A stretch of 64,000 nt of DNA, from contig JALVVV010000049.1 in NCBI GenBank assembly GCA_027023265.1, positions 183,830 through 247,829 of the forward strand, written 5' to 3'. This document shows positions 27,072-35,753 of this stretch, piece by piece. The translations under genes and the position numbers were made by a program. The notes under the pieces are model-generated. The model was not told where the DNA came from. It was given only the letters and a program-made list of their open reading frames with translations, and did not search any database. The stretch comes from DHVE2 group archaeon. Lineage in GTDB: Archaea; Thermoplasmatota; Thermoplasmata; Thermoplasmatales; Aciduliprofundaceae. The stretch's first letter is position 1; each line of letters opens with the position of its first letter.

Positions 27072-27103
27072 ACATCACCCCCCTCTATTTTAAGGTTTTC
27101 GCC
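27072..27103 (-). repeat. 32-bp junction repeat, copy 3
   Basis: Minus-strand GGCGAAAACCTTAAAATAGA, then GGGGGGTGATGT; differs from copy 1 in two bases. It lies 7 nt before the DUF5678 copy 2 start and 15 nt from the right IS relic. Confidence 0.85.
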
Positions 27104-27118
27104 TATTGAGGTAATCAA

Positions 27119-27204
27119 AACCCACAGAAAAATAAAATAGAGAAAATTAATAATGAATGAGCAGGTAATTGGACATGTACTGGATAGTAAAAATATGGTT
27201 TAAA
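27119..27204 (+). mobile_element. Decayed 5' end of an IS5-like element (island right edge)
   Basis: From AACCC at 27119 the sequence matches the relic at 15064 at roughly nine of ten bases over about 79 nt, in the same orientation, with ATG 38 nt in. Codons read MSR-stop-LDMYWIVKIWFK, against MSRKFDLIKIVKIGLK in the intact transposase at 63950. It ends about 20 nt before the MobA-like gene. The two relics share LDMY, so they come from the same sub-type of element. Confidence 0.75.
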
Positions 27205-27223
27205 TTTCTAAAAATAAAAATAA

Positions 27224-27778
27224 TCAAAAACCCCCAAAATTGCGATTGAAAAGACGAACTAACCTGTCCATATCTCCCCGGGTATTGACATTGAAAAACG
27301 TTTGAGGTGGAAGCAAATCCGCATCCACAAAATCAACCATTTGACAATTTTTCAAACCTGCTGTTATGCTCGCCGCCCCCTCAAGGCATGGTATAACTGA
27401 ATCACAGTATATACCATGCAAAGGCTCAAGAAAACCAGATTTTCTCCATCTTGGAATAACTGTCCTGCCCCTGTACCTGCTAATCAACAATTCGACTGCT
27501 TCCGCACTCACGGTAGGCATGTCACCCCCAAATATGAATACACCGCTATCTCTCTTCAATATACTTACAATTGATTCGAGTATCCACTCGCTGTTATCCA
27601 TTATCACCGGAGCATCCACATCAAGCATTATTTTTGAATAAAGAACCACATCTAAATTCAACTTTTTAAGATTCCCTATCACAATGTCAATCAATCTTCT
27701 GTTATTCCATACTTTTAATAGATGCTTGTTCGGTAATCTTTTGGAAACACCTACCAAGATATAAGCTCTCACGTTCAA
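27224..27778 (-). CDS. MobA-like nucleotidyltransferase
   Basis: A 184-residue protein resembling molybdenum cofactor guanylyltransferase and related NTP transferases. The N-terminal loop is GVSKRLPNKHLLKV, an altered form of the usual GGxSxRMGxxK signature with the final lysine kept. FGGDMPTVSAEAVELL (about residues 87-102) matches the metal-binding GDMP motif and FFNVNTRGDMDRL near the end matches the NxNTPEDL motif. It would link GMP or another nucleotide to a cofactor or sugar phosphate. The changed nucleotide loop leaves the substrate open. It borders the island. Confidence 0.75.
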   Translation of the reverse strand: MNVRAYILVGVSKRLPNKHLLKVWNNRRLIDIVIGNLKKLNLDVVLYSKIMLDVDAPVIMDNSEWILESIVSILKRDSGVFIFGGDMPTVSAEAVELLISRYRGRTVIPRWRKSGFLEPLHGIYCDSVIPCLEGAASITAGLKNCQMVDFVDADLLPPQTFFNVNTRGDMDRLVRLFNRNFGGF

Positions 27779-27963
27779 GTATTGATGATAAAATTTATAA
27801 AGGTTGCTACCATAACGCTCACGGGAGAAATAGTCATGCTCTCACCTGTATCACAAAATCACACTCATCACACTCATTCACAATCATTCCAAAGCTGGAT
27901 GATTCAATTTAAGAGGGGGGACATGGCTATTTTTCCCAGGATATGGTTTAGGAGGTGAATAAG
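27779..27963. other. Intergenic region before dnaG
   Basis: About 185 nt between divergent genes. It contains short CACTCAT/CACAATCATT tandem-like motifs (27865-27893) and ends in a strong GGAGGTGA ribosome site at 27951-27958. No RNA gene could be supported. The region probably holds both promoters. Confidence 0.4.
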
Positions 27964-29202
27964 TTGTACAACGATCCAAACGCTGCAAAGTATCTGATAA
28001 CTGCCAAAATTGAGACGGATGGTGTTGTTGAAAGACCAGATGTTGTTGGGGCCATTTTTGGACAAACTGAAGGTCTCCTTGGGGATGATCTCGACCTCAG
28101 GGACCTGCAAAAAAGCGGAAGAATAGGAAGGATTGAAGTAGATATACGTTCTGAAAAGGGAAGATCCGTGGGCGAAATAAGAATTCCATCAAGCCTTGAT
28201 CAAGTTGAAACATCAATACTCGCTGCGGCACTGGAAACCATAGATAGAGTTGGTCCGTGCCGCGCACATGTTGAAGTGCTGGGGATTGAAGATATCCGCG
28301 CAACAAAGAGACAGCGGGTTGTTGAGCGCGCAAAGCAGTTGCTCCAAAATTTACTCGAGCAAGGGAAGAATGTAAGCGAAGATATCATAAAAGCTGTGCG
28401 GGAGAGCGTTGAAATTGAAGAAATTACAAGTTACGGAGAAGAGCATCTTCCCGCGGGGCCCAACGTGGAGAAAAGCGATGCAATAATTGTGGTTGAGGGA
28501 AGAAGCGATGTTATCAATCTTCTAAAGCACGGAATAAAGAACACGATAGCATTAAATGGAACGAGCGTGCCAAAAACGATAGTGGAATTGAGCAAAAAGA
28601 AAATAGTAACGGCCTTTTTAGACGGGGATCGCGGTGGAGATTTGATTTTGAAAGAGCTTTTGCAGGTTGCGGATATTGACTTTGTCGCCCGCGCACCGAA
28701 AGGCTACGAGGTAGAAGAGCTCACGTACAAGCAGCTCACCAAAGCGCTAAGAAACAAGATGCCTGTGGAACAGTACCTTGCAACGCATAACATAGAGATA
28801 GAAAGACAGGAAGATGAGAACAACGAAGAAAGAAAAACCGAAATCAGGGAGAAAGAAGAAAAAACTGTTCGTGAAACGAGGGACAGACATGAAGCGCCAA
28901 AAGATGAGGAAAAAGTGGACCCCATGGATAGCCTGTTCAAAGAGCTAAACGAGAAAAAAGAGGCGGCAATACTTAAAAACGGAAAGGTACTCACAAGAAT
29001 CCCCTTGAACGAATTTATAGACAAACTCAAGGAATTCAAGCAGAGCGCAGATACTGTAATAACAGGAGGCATAATTTCGCAGAGACTCGTGGACGTTGCG
29101 CATCAAAAGGGAATCAACACCGTGATAGGATACAAGGTAGGAAATGTAACCAAGAAACCTGTATCAATTAAAATAATCACAAAAGACCGGGTGAAAAAAT
29201 GA
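27964..29202 (+). CDS. dnaG: Archaeal DnaG primase-like protein
   Basis: The archaeal DnaG, a TOPRIM protein found with the RNA exosome and shown to have primase activity in some archaea. The conserved N-terminus reads AKYLITAKIETDGVVERPDV, with GAIFGQTEGLLG near 40. The TOPRIM domain spans about 165-260: IIVVEGRSDV with the catalytic Glu, LNGTSVPKTI, and TAFLDGDRGGD with the DxD. A charged linker (about 275-320) leads to a conserved C-terminal domain. I choose the TTG at 27964, 5 nt after GGAGGTGA; the GTG at 27955 lies inside that ribosome site. It overlaps the next gene by 4 nt. Confidence 0.93.
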   Translation: MYNDPNAAKYLITAKIETDGVVERPDVVGAIFGQTEGLLGDDLDLRDLQKSGRIGRIEVDIRSEKGRSVGEIRIPSSLDQVETSILAAALETIDRVGPCRAHVEVLGIEDIRATKRQRVVERAKQLLQNLLEQGKNVSEDIIKAVRESVEIEEITSYGEEHLPAGPNVEKSDAIIVVEGRSDVINLLKHGIKNTIALNGTSVPKTIVELSKKKIVTAFLDGDRGGDLILKELLQVADIDFVARAPKGYEVEELTYKQLTKALRNKMPVEQYLATHNIEIERQEDENNEERKTEIREKEEKTVRETRDRHEAPKDEEKVDPMDSLFKELNEKKEAAILKNGKVLTRIPLNEFIDKLKEFKQSADTVITGGIISQRLVDVAHQKGINTVIGYKVGNVTKKPVSIKIITKDRVKK

Positions 29203-30686
29203 TTGACCCCAGAAAGGGGTTTGATTTAAAGGATATAGAGACGACTGCGGACATTGTTATTCCCACAGACCCTCTGGAGCGAGTGATAGGGCAAGACGAA
29301 GCAATATACATAGCCAAGATTGCCGCAATGCAGCATCGCAACCTGTTGCTGGTTGGACCACCAGGAACGGGAAAGTCAATGATTGCACAGGCAATTTCTC
29401 TTCACCTTCAACGCCCCTCCGAGGAAATAAGGGTGGTTCATAATCCTCAAAATCCAGAGCGACCGCTGGTAGAAGTTAGAAACGCGGAGGAGCTACGCAA
29501 AGAGGAAGAAGAACTGAAATCTGCTGAGGGCATACTCATTGATCCACGAGACGCACCCATACATGTGGCGGAAAAGCTCGGATACAGGTGCAGCAAATGC
29601 GGAGCATATTCTTCCCCGGAGGAAACAGTGTGTCCGAGATGCGGACAGCCGAAAACACCACCTGCAAACGCGCCATTTGGGGATATTTTTGGCTCAATAA
29701 GTGCGGCTTTTGGAATTTCTTCGTACCCTCAGAGGGTTACCACCACAGTAATCGAAAATGGTGAGGACAAAATCGTAGTTTACGAAAGGGCAGGAGACAA
29801 AATAAGGGTTTTAGATGAAAAGATGATGGAAAAGCGCAGGGAAATAGAGAAAAAAAAGCCATACAAAGTAATTGTACCTCTAAAGAGAAATCCATTTGTT
29901 TTGGCCACCGGTGCGAGCGAAACAGAACTGTTAGGAGATGTGAGACACGACCCGTATGGGGGACACCCACAGCTTGGAACACCCCCCTACAAGAGAGTAG
30001 TCCCCGGAGCAGTGCACGAGGCACATCAGGGCGTTCTTTTCGTTGACGAAATCACGCACTTGGGCGAGTTGCAAAGACATATCCTCACCGCACTTCAGGA
30101 GAAAAAGTTTCCCATATCCGGTAGAAACTCCCAAAGTGCAGGTGCAAGTGTTCGCGTGGATGATGTGCCATGCGATTTCATCCTGGTGGCAGCGTGCAAT
30201 ATTCAGGACCTTCCCCACATACTATCACCACTGCGTTCAAGAATAATGGGTGACGGCTACGAGGTACTCATGAAAACTACCATGCCCGACACGCCTGAAA
30301 ACCGTGCAAAGTACGCTCAATTCATTGCACAGGAGATAACCATGGACGGTAGAATCCCACATGCATCCAGAGAGGCAGTGCTCGCAATAATAGAAGAGGG
30401 TCGCAGACGCGCAAAGGCCATCGACAATGAAGCAAACGCGCTAACCCTTAGGCTTAGAGATCTCGGGGGGCTGATTAGGGCTGCAGGGGACCTGGCAGTT
30501 ATGAACGGGGAGCGATTAATTGAGAAAAAACATGTTGAAAAAGCGGTGGAAATAGCAAGACCTGTGGAAGAGAAGATAGAAAAGAAGTACGGCTCACTTG
30601 AATCAGGATTGATGAGCGATGTCTCCAAATCCCAGAAACCCCCATACAATTACTGGAACGAAAGTGATGCCAGTGGATATCAATGA
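29199..30686 (+). CDS. LonB-like AAA+ ATPase with zinc ribbon, no protease domain
   Basis: A 495-residue AAA+ protein closest to archaeal LonB by its ATPase parts: VIGQDEA, Walker A GPPGTGKS (residues 53-60), Walker B GVLFVDEITHLG (about 278), ILSPLRSRI with the arginine finger (about 343) and the sensor 2 region LTLRLRDLGGLIRAAGD (about 420). Archaeal LonB has two membrane helices inserted after Walker A and a Ser-Lys protease domain at the C-terminus. Here the insertion instead has a zinc ribbon, CSKCGAYSSPEETVCPRCG (about 130-148), no membrane helix, and the protein ends soon after the AAA+ lid. It is coupled to dnaG (ATGA overlap). It may remodel proteins or nucleoprotein; inference. Confidence 0.82.
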   Translation: MIDPRKGFDLKDIETTADIVIPTDPLERVIGQDEAIYIAKIAAMQHRNLLLVGPPGTGKSMIAQAISLHLQRPSEEIRVVHNPQNPERPLVEVRNAEELRKEEEELKSAEGILIDPRDAPIHVAEKLGYRCSKCGAYSSPEETVCPRCGQPKTPPANAPFGDIFGSISAAFGISSYPQRVTTTVIENGEDKIVVYERAGDKIRVLDEKMMEKRREIEKKKPYKVIVPLKRNPFVLATGASETELLGDVRHDPYGGHPQLGTPPYKRVVPGAVHEAHQGVLFVDEITHLGELQRHILTALQEKKFPISGRNSQSAGASVRVDDVPCDFILVAACNIQDLPHILSPLRSRIMGDGYEVLMKTTMPDTPENRAKYAQFIAQEITMDGRIPHASREAVLAIIEEGRRRAKAIDNEANALTLRLRDLGGLIRAAGDLAVMNGERLIEKKHVEKAVEIARPVEEKIEKKYGSLESGLMSDVSKSQKPPYNYWNESDASGYQ

Positions 30687-31053
30687 GCTAATTAACATTG
30701 CGAAAAGCTCAAGAGAAAAAGCGTATGCTCCATACTCTAATTTTAAAGTAGGTGCAGCGGTGCTTGGATGTGGAAAAACATACGGGGGGTGCAACGTTGA
30801 AAATGCATCATATGGTCTTACAATGTGCGCAGAAAGGATTGCAATTTTCAAAGCCATTAGCGATGGATGCAGGAATATAAGAGCCGTAGCAATATACTCC
30901 GAACCGACAGCGTACCCATGCGGTGCATGTTTACAGGTAATGTCAGAATTCTGCGATGAGGGTTGCACGGTTATAGTAGCATCTTCAAATAAAATTGAAA
31001 AATATACCCTGAAAGAGTTACTACCATATAGATTTTCAAAGGATGCTCTCTAG
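30667..31053 (+). CDS. cdd: Cytidine deaminase
   Basis: A 128-residue homotetrameric-type cytidine deaminase converting cytidine/deoxycytidine to uridine/deoxyuridine in salvage. The N-terminal helix leads to YAPYSNFKVGAAVLG; the zinc site is CAERIAIFKAI (Cys with the catalytic Glu) and PCGACLQVMSEF (two Cys). The frame is open from 30619, but the ATG at 30667 gives the family's normal start (MPVDINELINIAK) and overlaps the end of the AAA+ gene by 20 nt, suggesting a dnaG-AAA-cdd operon. Its end overlaps the convergent coiled-coil gene by 18 nt. Confidence 0.93.
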   Translation: MPVDINELINIAKSSREKAYAPYSNFKVGAAVLGCGKTYGGCNVENASYGLTMCAERIAIFKAISDGCRNIRAVAIYSEPTAYPCGACLQVMSEFCDEGCTVIVASSNKIEKYTLKELLPYRFSKDAL

Positions 31054-33597
31054 TTTTTTCCGAAGCTCCTCTATGTACTTCTTTCTCTCTTCTAACTCTT
31101 TCTCCCTCTTGTTGAGTTCTTCCTCCCTGTCTTGTATCTCCTTGCTCTTTTTCTCAATCTCCGCGTAAACACGCTCCACCTCTTCTCTCTCCTTTTTGAG
31201 TTTCTCTTCCATTTCCATTATTTCTTTTTCACGAGCCTCTATAGCCTTCTCTTTCTCCGTTAGTTTCTCCTGCATCTTTTTAAGCTCCTTTTCACGCGCT
31301 TCTATTTCCTTTTCCCTTTCCTTGCCTATCTTCAAAGCCTCTTTTTCTTTCTTTATCTCTTCCAGCAATTTCTTTTTCTCTTCCATCTCTCTGGTCTTGG
31401 CATAGTTCAAAATAGAAAGGGCAGATTTTCTCATCTCTTCTGCCTCTTTAAATTTGATATCGACCTCTTTTAGCTTGTTTTCCATCTCTTTCTTCATTTC
31501 TTCCAATTCCTTTTCTTTTCTTTCCACTTCGGCTTCACGTTCCCTGACCTTCTCTTCCCGAACTTTGATTTCCTCCAACTTCGCATCCCATTCTGCTATC
31601 AATTTTTCTTTCTCGCCTATTTTCTTCATAGTCTCTTCAAGCTCTTTCTCTTTTCTCTTCAACCTATCCTTCTCAATTAAAACATTCTCTTCCTCTTTGG
31701 CAAGCTTTGCCTTTTCCTTTGCAAGGCTCTCCATAATATCTTTGATTTCCTTTTCTTTATCTTCAATTTCCCTTGATTTCTGCTCAAACTCGCTTTCCTT
31801 TTCAAGTATCTGCTCCTCCCTCATGCGAAGGCTCTCGATTCTGCTACTCAAAGTATCTTTCACCTTTTCAAGCTTCTCCTTTTCCATCTTCAATTTCTCT
31901 ACTTCTTCCCCTATGCTCACCCATATACTTTCAATCTCCTCTTTCTCCTTCACCACAGCATCCATTTCTTCATCCACTTTCTTTTCTCTCTCTTTCAGCT
32001 TGGCAGCCCATGAAATAAGCCTCTGCCTCTCTTTCTCAATCTCCTTCTCTTTTATTTCTAACTTCTTTTCCCGCTCAGGCAACTCTTTATATTTTTTCTC
32101 TAATTCACCCGCTTTTCTTGAAATTTCCGCCTCCTGTTTCTTTATTTCTTCCTCCCTTTCTCTCAGCTTTTCTTCCCTCGCGTTGAGCTCGCCTTCCTTA
32201 CGATTGAGCTCCCTGGATTTAACTTCAAGCAAGTTCTCCTTTTCCTTTATTTCCTCTTCAAGCTCTCTTATGGCTGCAAATTTACCTTTTATTTGAATCT
32301 CCTGTTCCGATAACACCCGCTCTCTTTCATCCAGCTCGGACTTGTGCTTCTCAATTTCCTTTTTCAAAGCTTCTATTCTCTCGCGCTCTTCCCTTAAAGC
32401 CTGATCCCGCTCCTCAATCTCCACCTTTTTCTCAGCAAGCTTTCTCTCCAAACTCGTAAGTTCGTCTCTTTTCCTGCGCAACTCCTCTTCTCTCTCTCCC
32501 AAAGCCTTTTCCCTGCTCATCAACCTTTTTTCCCGCTCATCTACCTCAGCTATTCTCCCCGCCAGCTCACGCTCCTTATCTTCAATTTCTTGCTCTTTTT
32601 TCACTATTTCTTTTTCTCTTTCATCCAACTCCTTTTCCCGTGAAACTACTATTTTCTCCCTTTTCCTCAAGGCCTCCTCTCTCTCTTTCAATTTACTCTC
32701 TAACAGCTCAATTTTCTTTCTCTGCTCCCCTACCTCAACCTTATCCTTGTTTAGTTTATCCTTTTCAGATTCAAGCCTTTCGCGCTCCTGTTCTAAAATC
32801 TTTCTCTCTTCATCTACTTTCTCCTTTAGCTTCTCTAACTCATCTTTCTTTTTAAGCAACTCTTTTCTCTCCGACTCCACCTTTTTCTCAAGAGCTCTCA
32901 AACTTGCAAATTCTTCCTCTAACTGCTCACGCTCATCCTTCAAATTAGCCTCTCTTTCTCTTAAAGACTCTTCCATAAGGGCGTGTTTCTTTTTCAGTTC
33001 CTCAACTATCTTTTTATCCTCTTCAAGCCGGCTTTTCTCGCGGGATAACTTCTTTTTCAAATCTTCCAGATTCTTTCTCTCTTTCTCTAACTCACCCTTC
33101 AACTTTTCCAAATTAGCGCGCTCCTTACCCAACTCCTCTTCCCGTTTCTCCAGCTCCTGCTCTTTTCTCTTTAATTTATCTACATAATCCTTAAGCTTAT
33201 TCCTTCTGCTCTCAAGCTCTTTCTTTAAATTGTTTACAATCTCAAGTTCTTCATCAATATGCTTGTGCATCTCGTCAACATCGCTCTCCTTTTTAGCACC
33301 CTCTATCTCCTTTAATTTACTGTCAAGCTCCAGGATTAGAGACTCTCGCTTATCAAGCTCCTTTTTCAATTCTTGGATTTTGGAATCCTTCTCTTTAATT
33401 GCCGCCTTGAGATTTTCAATTTCTTTTTTGAAATCTTGAAGATTATTGTCTTTAACCTCGTCCCTGACCGCTTCAACCTTAACAGATGCGGATGTATCTG
33501 TTTTAACTTCTTCCTTCACCCTGCTAACGCCGGTATTTTTTGATTCTGCCGCCTTGCGAGCAGCCTCGGCCTTTTCAAGAAGTCCCACTGGAACCAC
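31036..33597 (-). CDS. Very long coiled-coil protein
   Basis: An 853-residue protein that is almost entirely Glu/Lys/Arg-rich coiled coil from about residue 45 to the end, with continuous heptads and many ELEKREEEL-type repeats. The first 45 residues are different (VPVGLLEKAEAARKAAESKN). There are no membrane, nucleotide-binding or zinc motifs, so it is not an SMC or Rad50. The start is a GTG at 33597 inside the last codons of the zinc-ribbon/coiled-coil gene (23-nt overlap), so the two are translated together and may form one filament or scaffold. A structural or chromosome-related role is possible but unshown. Confidence 0.75.
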   Translation of the reverse strand: MVPVGLLEKAEAARKAAESKNTGVSRVKEEVKTDTSASVKVEAVRDEVKDNNLQDFKKEIENLKAAIKEKDSKIQELKKELDKRESLILELDSKLKEIEGAKKESDVDEMHKHIDEELEIVNNLKKELESRRNKLKDYVDKLKRKEQELEKREEELGKERANLEKLKGELEKERKNLEDLKKKLSREKSRLEEDKKIVEELKKKHALMEESLREREANLKDEREQLEEEFASLRALEKKVESERKELLKKKDELEKLKEKVDEERKILEQERERLESEKDKLNKDKVEVGEQRKKIELLESKLKEREEALRKREKIVVSREKELDEREKEIVKKEQEIEDKERELAGRIAEVDEREKRLMSREKALGEREEELRRKRDELTSLERKLAEKKVEIEERDQALREERERIEALKKEIEKHKSELDERERVLSEQEIQIKGKFAAIRELEEEIKEKENLLEVKSRELNRKEGELNAREEKLREREEEIKKQEAEISRKAGELEKKYKELPEREKKLEIKEKEIEKERQRLISWAAKLKEREKKVDEEMDAVVKEKEEIESIWVSIGEEVEKLKMEKEKLEKVKDTLSSRIESLRMREEQILEKESEFEQKSREIEDKEKEIKDIMESLAKEKAKLAKEEENVLIEKDRLKRKEKELEETMKKIGEKEKLIAEWDAKLEEIKVREEKVREREAEVERKEKELEEMKKEMENKLKEVDIKFKEAEEMRKSALSILNYAKTREMEEKKKLLEEIKKEKEALKIGKEREKEIEAREKELKKMQEKLTEKEKAIEAREKEIMEMEEKLKKEREEVERVYAEIEKKSKEIQDREEELNKREKELEERKKYIEELRKKLESIL

Positions 33598-34540
33598 CTA
33601 ACCCGTAAATACTCATTACTTTCTTATACAAATCAAAATTCTCAGAGCGTGCAAATTCCTCTATAACCTCATCGGGCAACCTGCCAAGGAGGTCATCTAA
33701 AATCTTCAAAACTTCTTTAGTGAGCTTTTCTTTCTCGCTTTCCTGAGTCTTCTTCACTACCTCCTCCCTCAATTGATAAAGCTTCTCCTGTATCTTGCGC
33801 TGGTGCTCCATCCACTCCTCCTTGGATATACCCTCCACATCTTCTATGCTTTTACCCGTTTCCTCCAAGTCCTTCAATTTTTCCTCAAGGGATTTCTCCC
33901 TCTCCCTTAACCGATGTTCCCGCTCCAGCAGGTCCTTCTCCTTCTCAACAAGCATCTTAGCCTGAATCTTTCTCCTTTCCACCTCTTTCTGAAACTCATC
34001 CATTCTGCTCTGAAGCATCGCTTCTTTTTTCTTTATAAATTCAGCATACATGTCCAGAAAAGACAGGTAATTATTATGCACCTTTCTTATATGCTCCAAA
34101 ACTCGCTCTCTGTGAACTTCGAGTTCCTTAAGTTTGTCAAGGTCCTTGAGCAGTTCGTCTTTTTTCTCCTTCCTCATGCGGCTCATTAGCTTTGTCATTG
34201 CTTCTGTTATCTCATCGTATCTTCCAACAGAAAATTTAAGCAAGGTGTGTATGTACATTATGCGGGTAGGCGCGTTTAATTCTTCAAGCTCCTCTTTCAT
34301 TTTATCTATGTAACTCAAATCCATGACGGAAGAGCCCACCAGCATCTTGAAAATTTTTACAACCTGCTGCGTGTCGTTTTCATCCTCTTCATTTTCAGGG
34401 ATGGTGAATATGTCCTCCTCTTTAATATCACCGTCAAAACTTTCGTTGCATTTTGGGCATTTTTTTGCGTCTTCCTTAACAACAGCGCCACAGTTTGAAC
34501 ATATAATCTCTCCGGACTCAAGGTGAATGCGTACAGCCAT
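33575..34540 (-). CDS. Zinc-ribbon coiled-coil protein
   Basis: A 321-residue protein with an N-terminal zinc ribbon (ICSNCGAVVKEDAKKCPKC, about residues 13-31), an acidic linker, a helical part (about 60-150) and a long coiled coil (about 165-300) rich in Glu, Lys and Arg. The C-terminal tail includes KVMSIYGLGGSSGTS. No family can be named with certainty. It is the first gene of a two-gene operon with the 853-residue coiled coil downstream. On the minus strand TTTTAATATTTAGG about 26 nt before the ATG looks like its promoter. Confidence 0.75.
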   Translation of the reverse strand: MAVRIHLESGEIICSNCGAVVKEDAKKCPKCNESFDGDIKEEDIFTIPENEEDENDTQQVVKIFKMLVGSSVMDLSYIDKMKEELEELNAPTRIMYIHTLLKFSVGRYDEITEAMTKLMSRMRKEKKDELLKDLDKLKELEVHRERVLEHIRKVHNNYLSFLDMYAEFIKKKEAMLQSRMDEFQKEVERRKIQAKMLVEKEKDLLEREHRLREREKSLEEKLKDLEETGKSIEDVEGISKEEWMEHQRKIQEKLYQLREEVVKKTQESEKEKLTKEVLKILDDLLGRLPDEVIEEFARSENFDLYKKVMSIYGLGGSSGTS

Positions 34541-34590
34541 AACGTTACTCTAATGTACTCCTAAATATTAAAACTTTTTCCAAAAATCGC

Positions 34591-35712
34591 TCATTTTCTC
34601 GCTATGATTCTTGTATATTTTATGAGACGCGGGTTCTTTTTAAGCAGTTTCCACACAACTTTAGAAGGATAGTCAATATCCCCGTACTCGTTGATTATTT
34701 TAAGCATATCCGGACGATTTAGCTCTCTAACTATATTATTAAAATCAACATCTTTTATCTTCCTGTACTGTCTATGAATGTACTGGGCGTTGCTCAATTC
34801 TTTGCCAATCTCACGTCTCCAGCAGTCTTCGTACTTTTTCATGGCTGCCCGCGAGTAATCCCCAGATTCCAAAGCTATCTCAATGGTTCTCACAGCACAC
34901 TGGGCAGATTTTAACCCTGGATAAACGCCGCCCCCGCTGGTCGCTTTGACCTGCCCTGCAGCGTCACCCACTATTAGCATGCCATTTCCGTATGTCTTAG
35001 AAACCGTGCTAACGGGTATGCCACCCCCAGATACGCTCAGGGGCTGAGCGTTTAATCTTTTTAGCAATCTTTTAAGGAACAACCATGAATTGCCATAAGA
35101 AGCAAGTCCTATCTTGGCCACATCATCCCCAAGAGGAATGATCCAGGCAAAAAATCCGGGAGCAATCTTATTCCCCACGTAAATCCTAACGAGGTCTTCA
35201 TCCTCGTAATGGTAATCCGCAATCACCTGTGCCGCCCCGATTATTCTCGGAGCAGACACCATAATCTCTCTTCTCACCACGCTGTTGATACCCCCTGCCC
35301 CGACGATTATCCTGCTTTGATATTCACCTCTGCTGGTCTTTATGAATCCCTTGGAAACTGCCCTTACCCTTTCTTTTAGGCGAATCTCAGCACCTTTATT
35401 AATTGCGTCTCTTGCAAGGCTCCTATCAAATTCCACGCGATTTACCACATAAACCTTTGTGGTGGTGGATTGAATTTGAAGCGAAGAACCATCTGGAGCC
35501 ACGATTTCTGCCTTGCTTGTCGCCTTCAATACACCTCTCCTTTCCTTTCCGCCAACAATTTCAAGTATGTGCCCTGAAAATAACCCTGAGCAATGGGAGG
35601 GATTACCAATATCCGAATGTTCTTCAAATACGGTAACTGAATAACCCATTCTGGATAAACTCGCAGCGATAAAGAGTCCCACAGGACCTCCGCCTACTAT
35701 GGCCACGTCCAT
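34591..35712 (-). CDS. Geranylgeranyl reductase family flavoprotein
   Basis: A 373-residue FAD-dependent oxidoreductase of the digeranylgeranylglycerophospholipid reductase family, which saturates the isoprenoid chains of archaeal lipids. The Rossmann motif VAIVGGGPVGLFIAASLSR opens the protein, followed by NPSHCSGLFSG with the conserved Cys near the flavin, and the second FAD motif LIVGDAAGQVKATSGGGVYP near residue 270. The frame is open to 35805, but that would include 31 unrelated residues and overlap the MATE gene; the ATG at 35712 directly before the FAD motif is preferred. Confidence 0.85.
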   Translation of the reverse strand: MDVAIVGGGPVGLFIAASLSRMGYSVTVFEEHSDIGNPSHCSGLFSGHILEIVGGKERRGVLKATSKAEIVAPDGSSLQIQSTTTKVYVVNRVEFDRSLARDAINKGAEIRLKERVRAVSKGFIKTSRGEYQSRIIVGAGGINSVVRREIMVSAPRIIGAAQVIADYHYEDEDLVRIYVGNKIAPGFFAWIIPLGDDVAKIGLASYGNSWLFLKRLLKRLNAQPLSVSGGGIPVSTVSKTYGNGMLIVGDAAGQVKATSGGGVYPGLKSAQCAVRTIEIALESGDYSRAAMKKYEDCWRREIGKELSNAQYIHRQYRKIKDVDFNNIVRELNRPDMLKIINEYGDIDYPSKVVWKLLKKNPRLIKYTRIIARK

Positions 35713-35753
35713 CGGGCTCGTGTAGATTTTAGATGATAAATATTTTTCCGTAC

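Noticed and set aside
27840..27900. CACTCAT-rich stretch before dnaG as a small RNA or repeat array
   Set aside because: The motif is short and irregular; no stable fold or box C/D or H/ACA pattern was evident by eye.
31196..33439. Several long plus-strand frames rich in Ser, Phe and Leu opposite the coiled-coil gene
   Set aside because: They are the antisense of Glu/Lys codon repeats (GAG/AAG read as CTC/CTT); no start context or family features.
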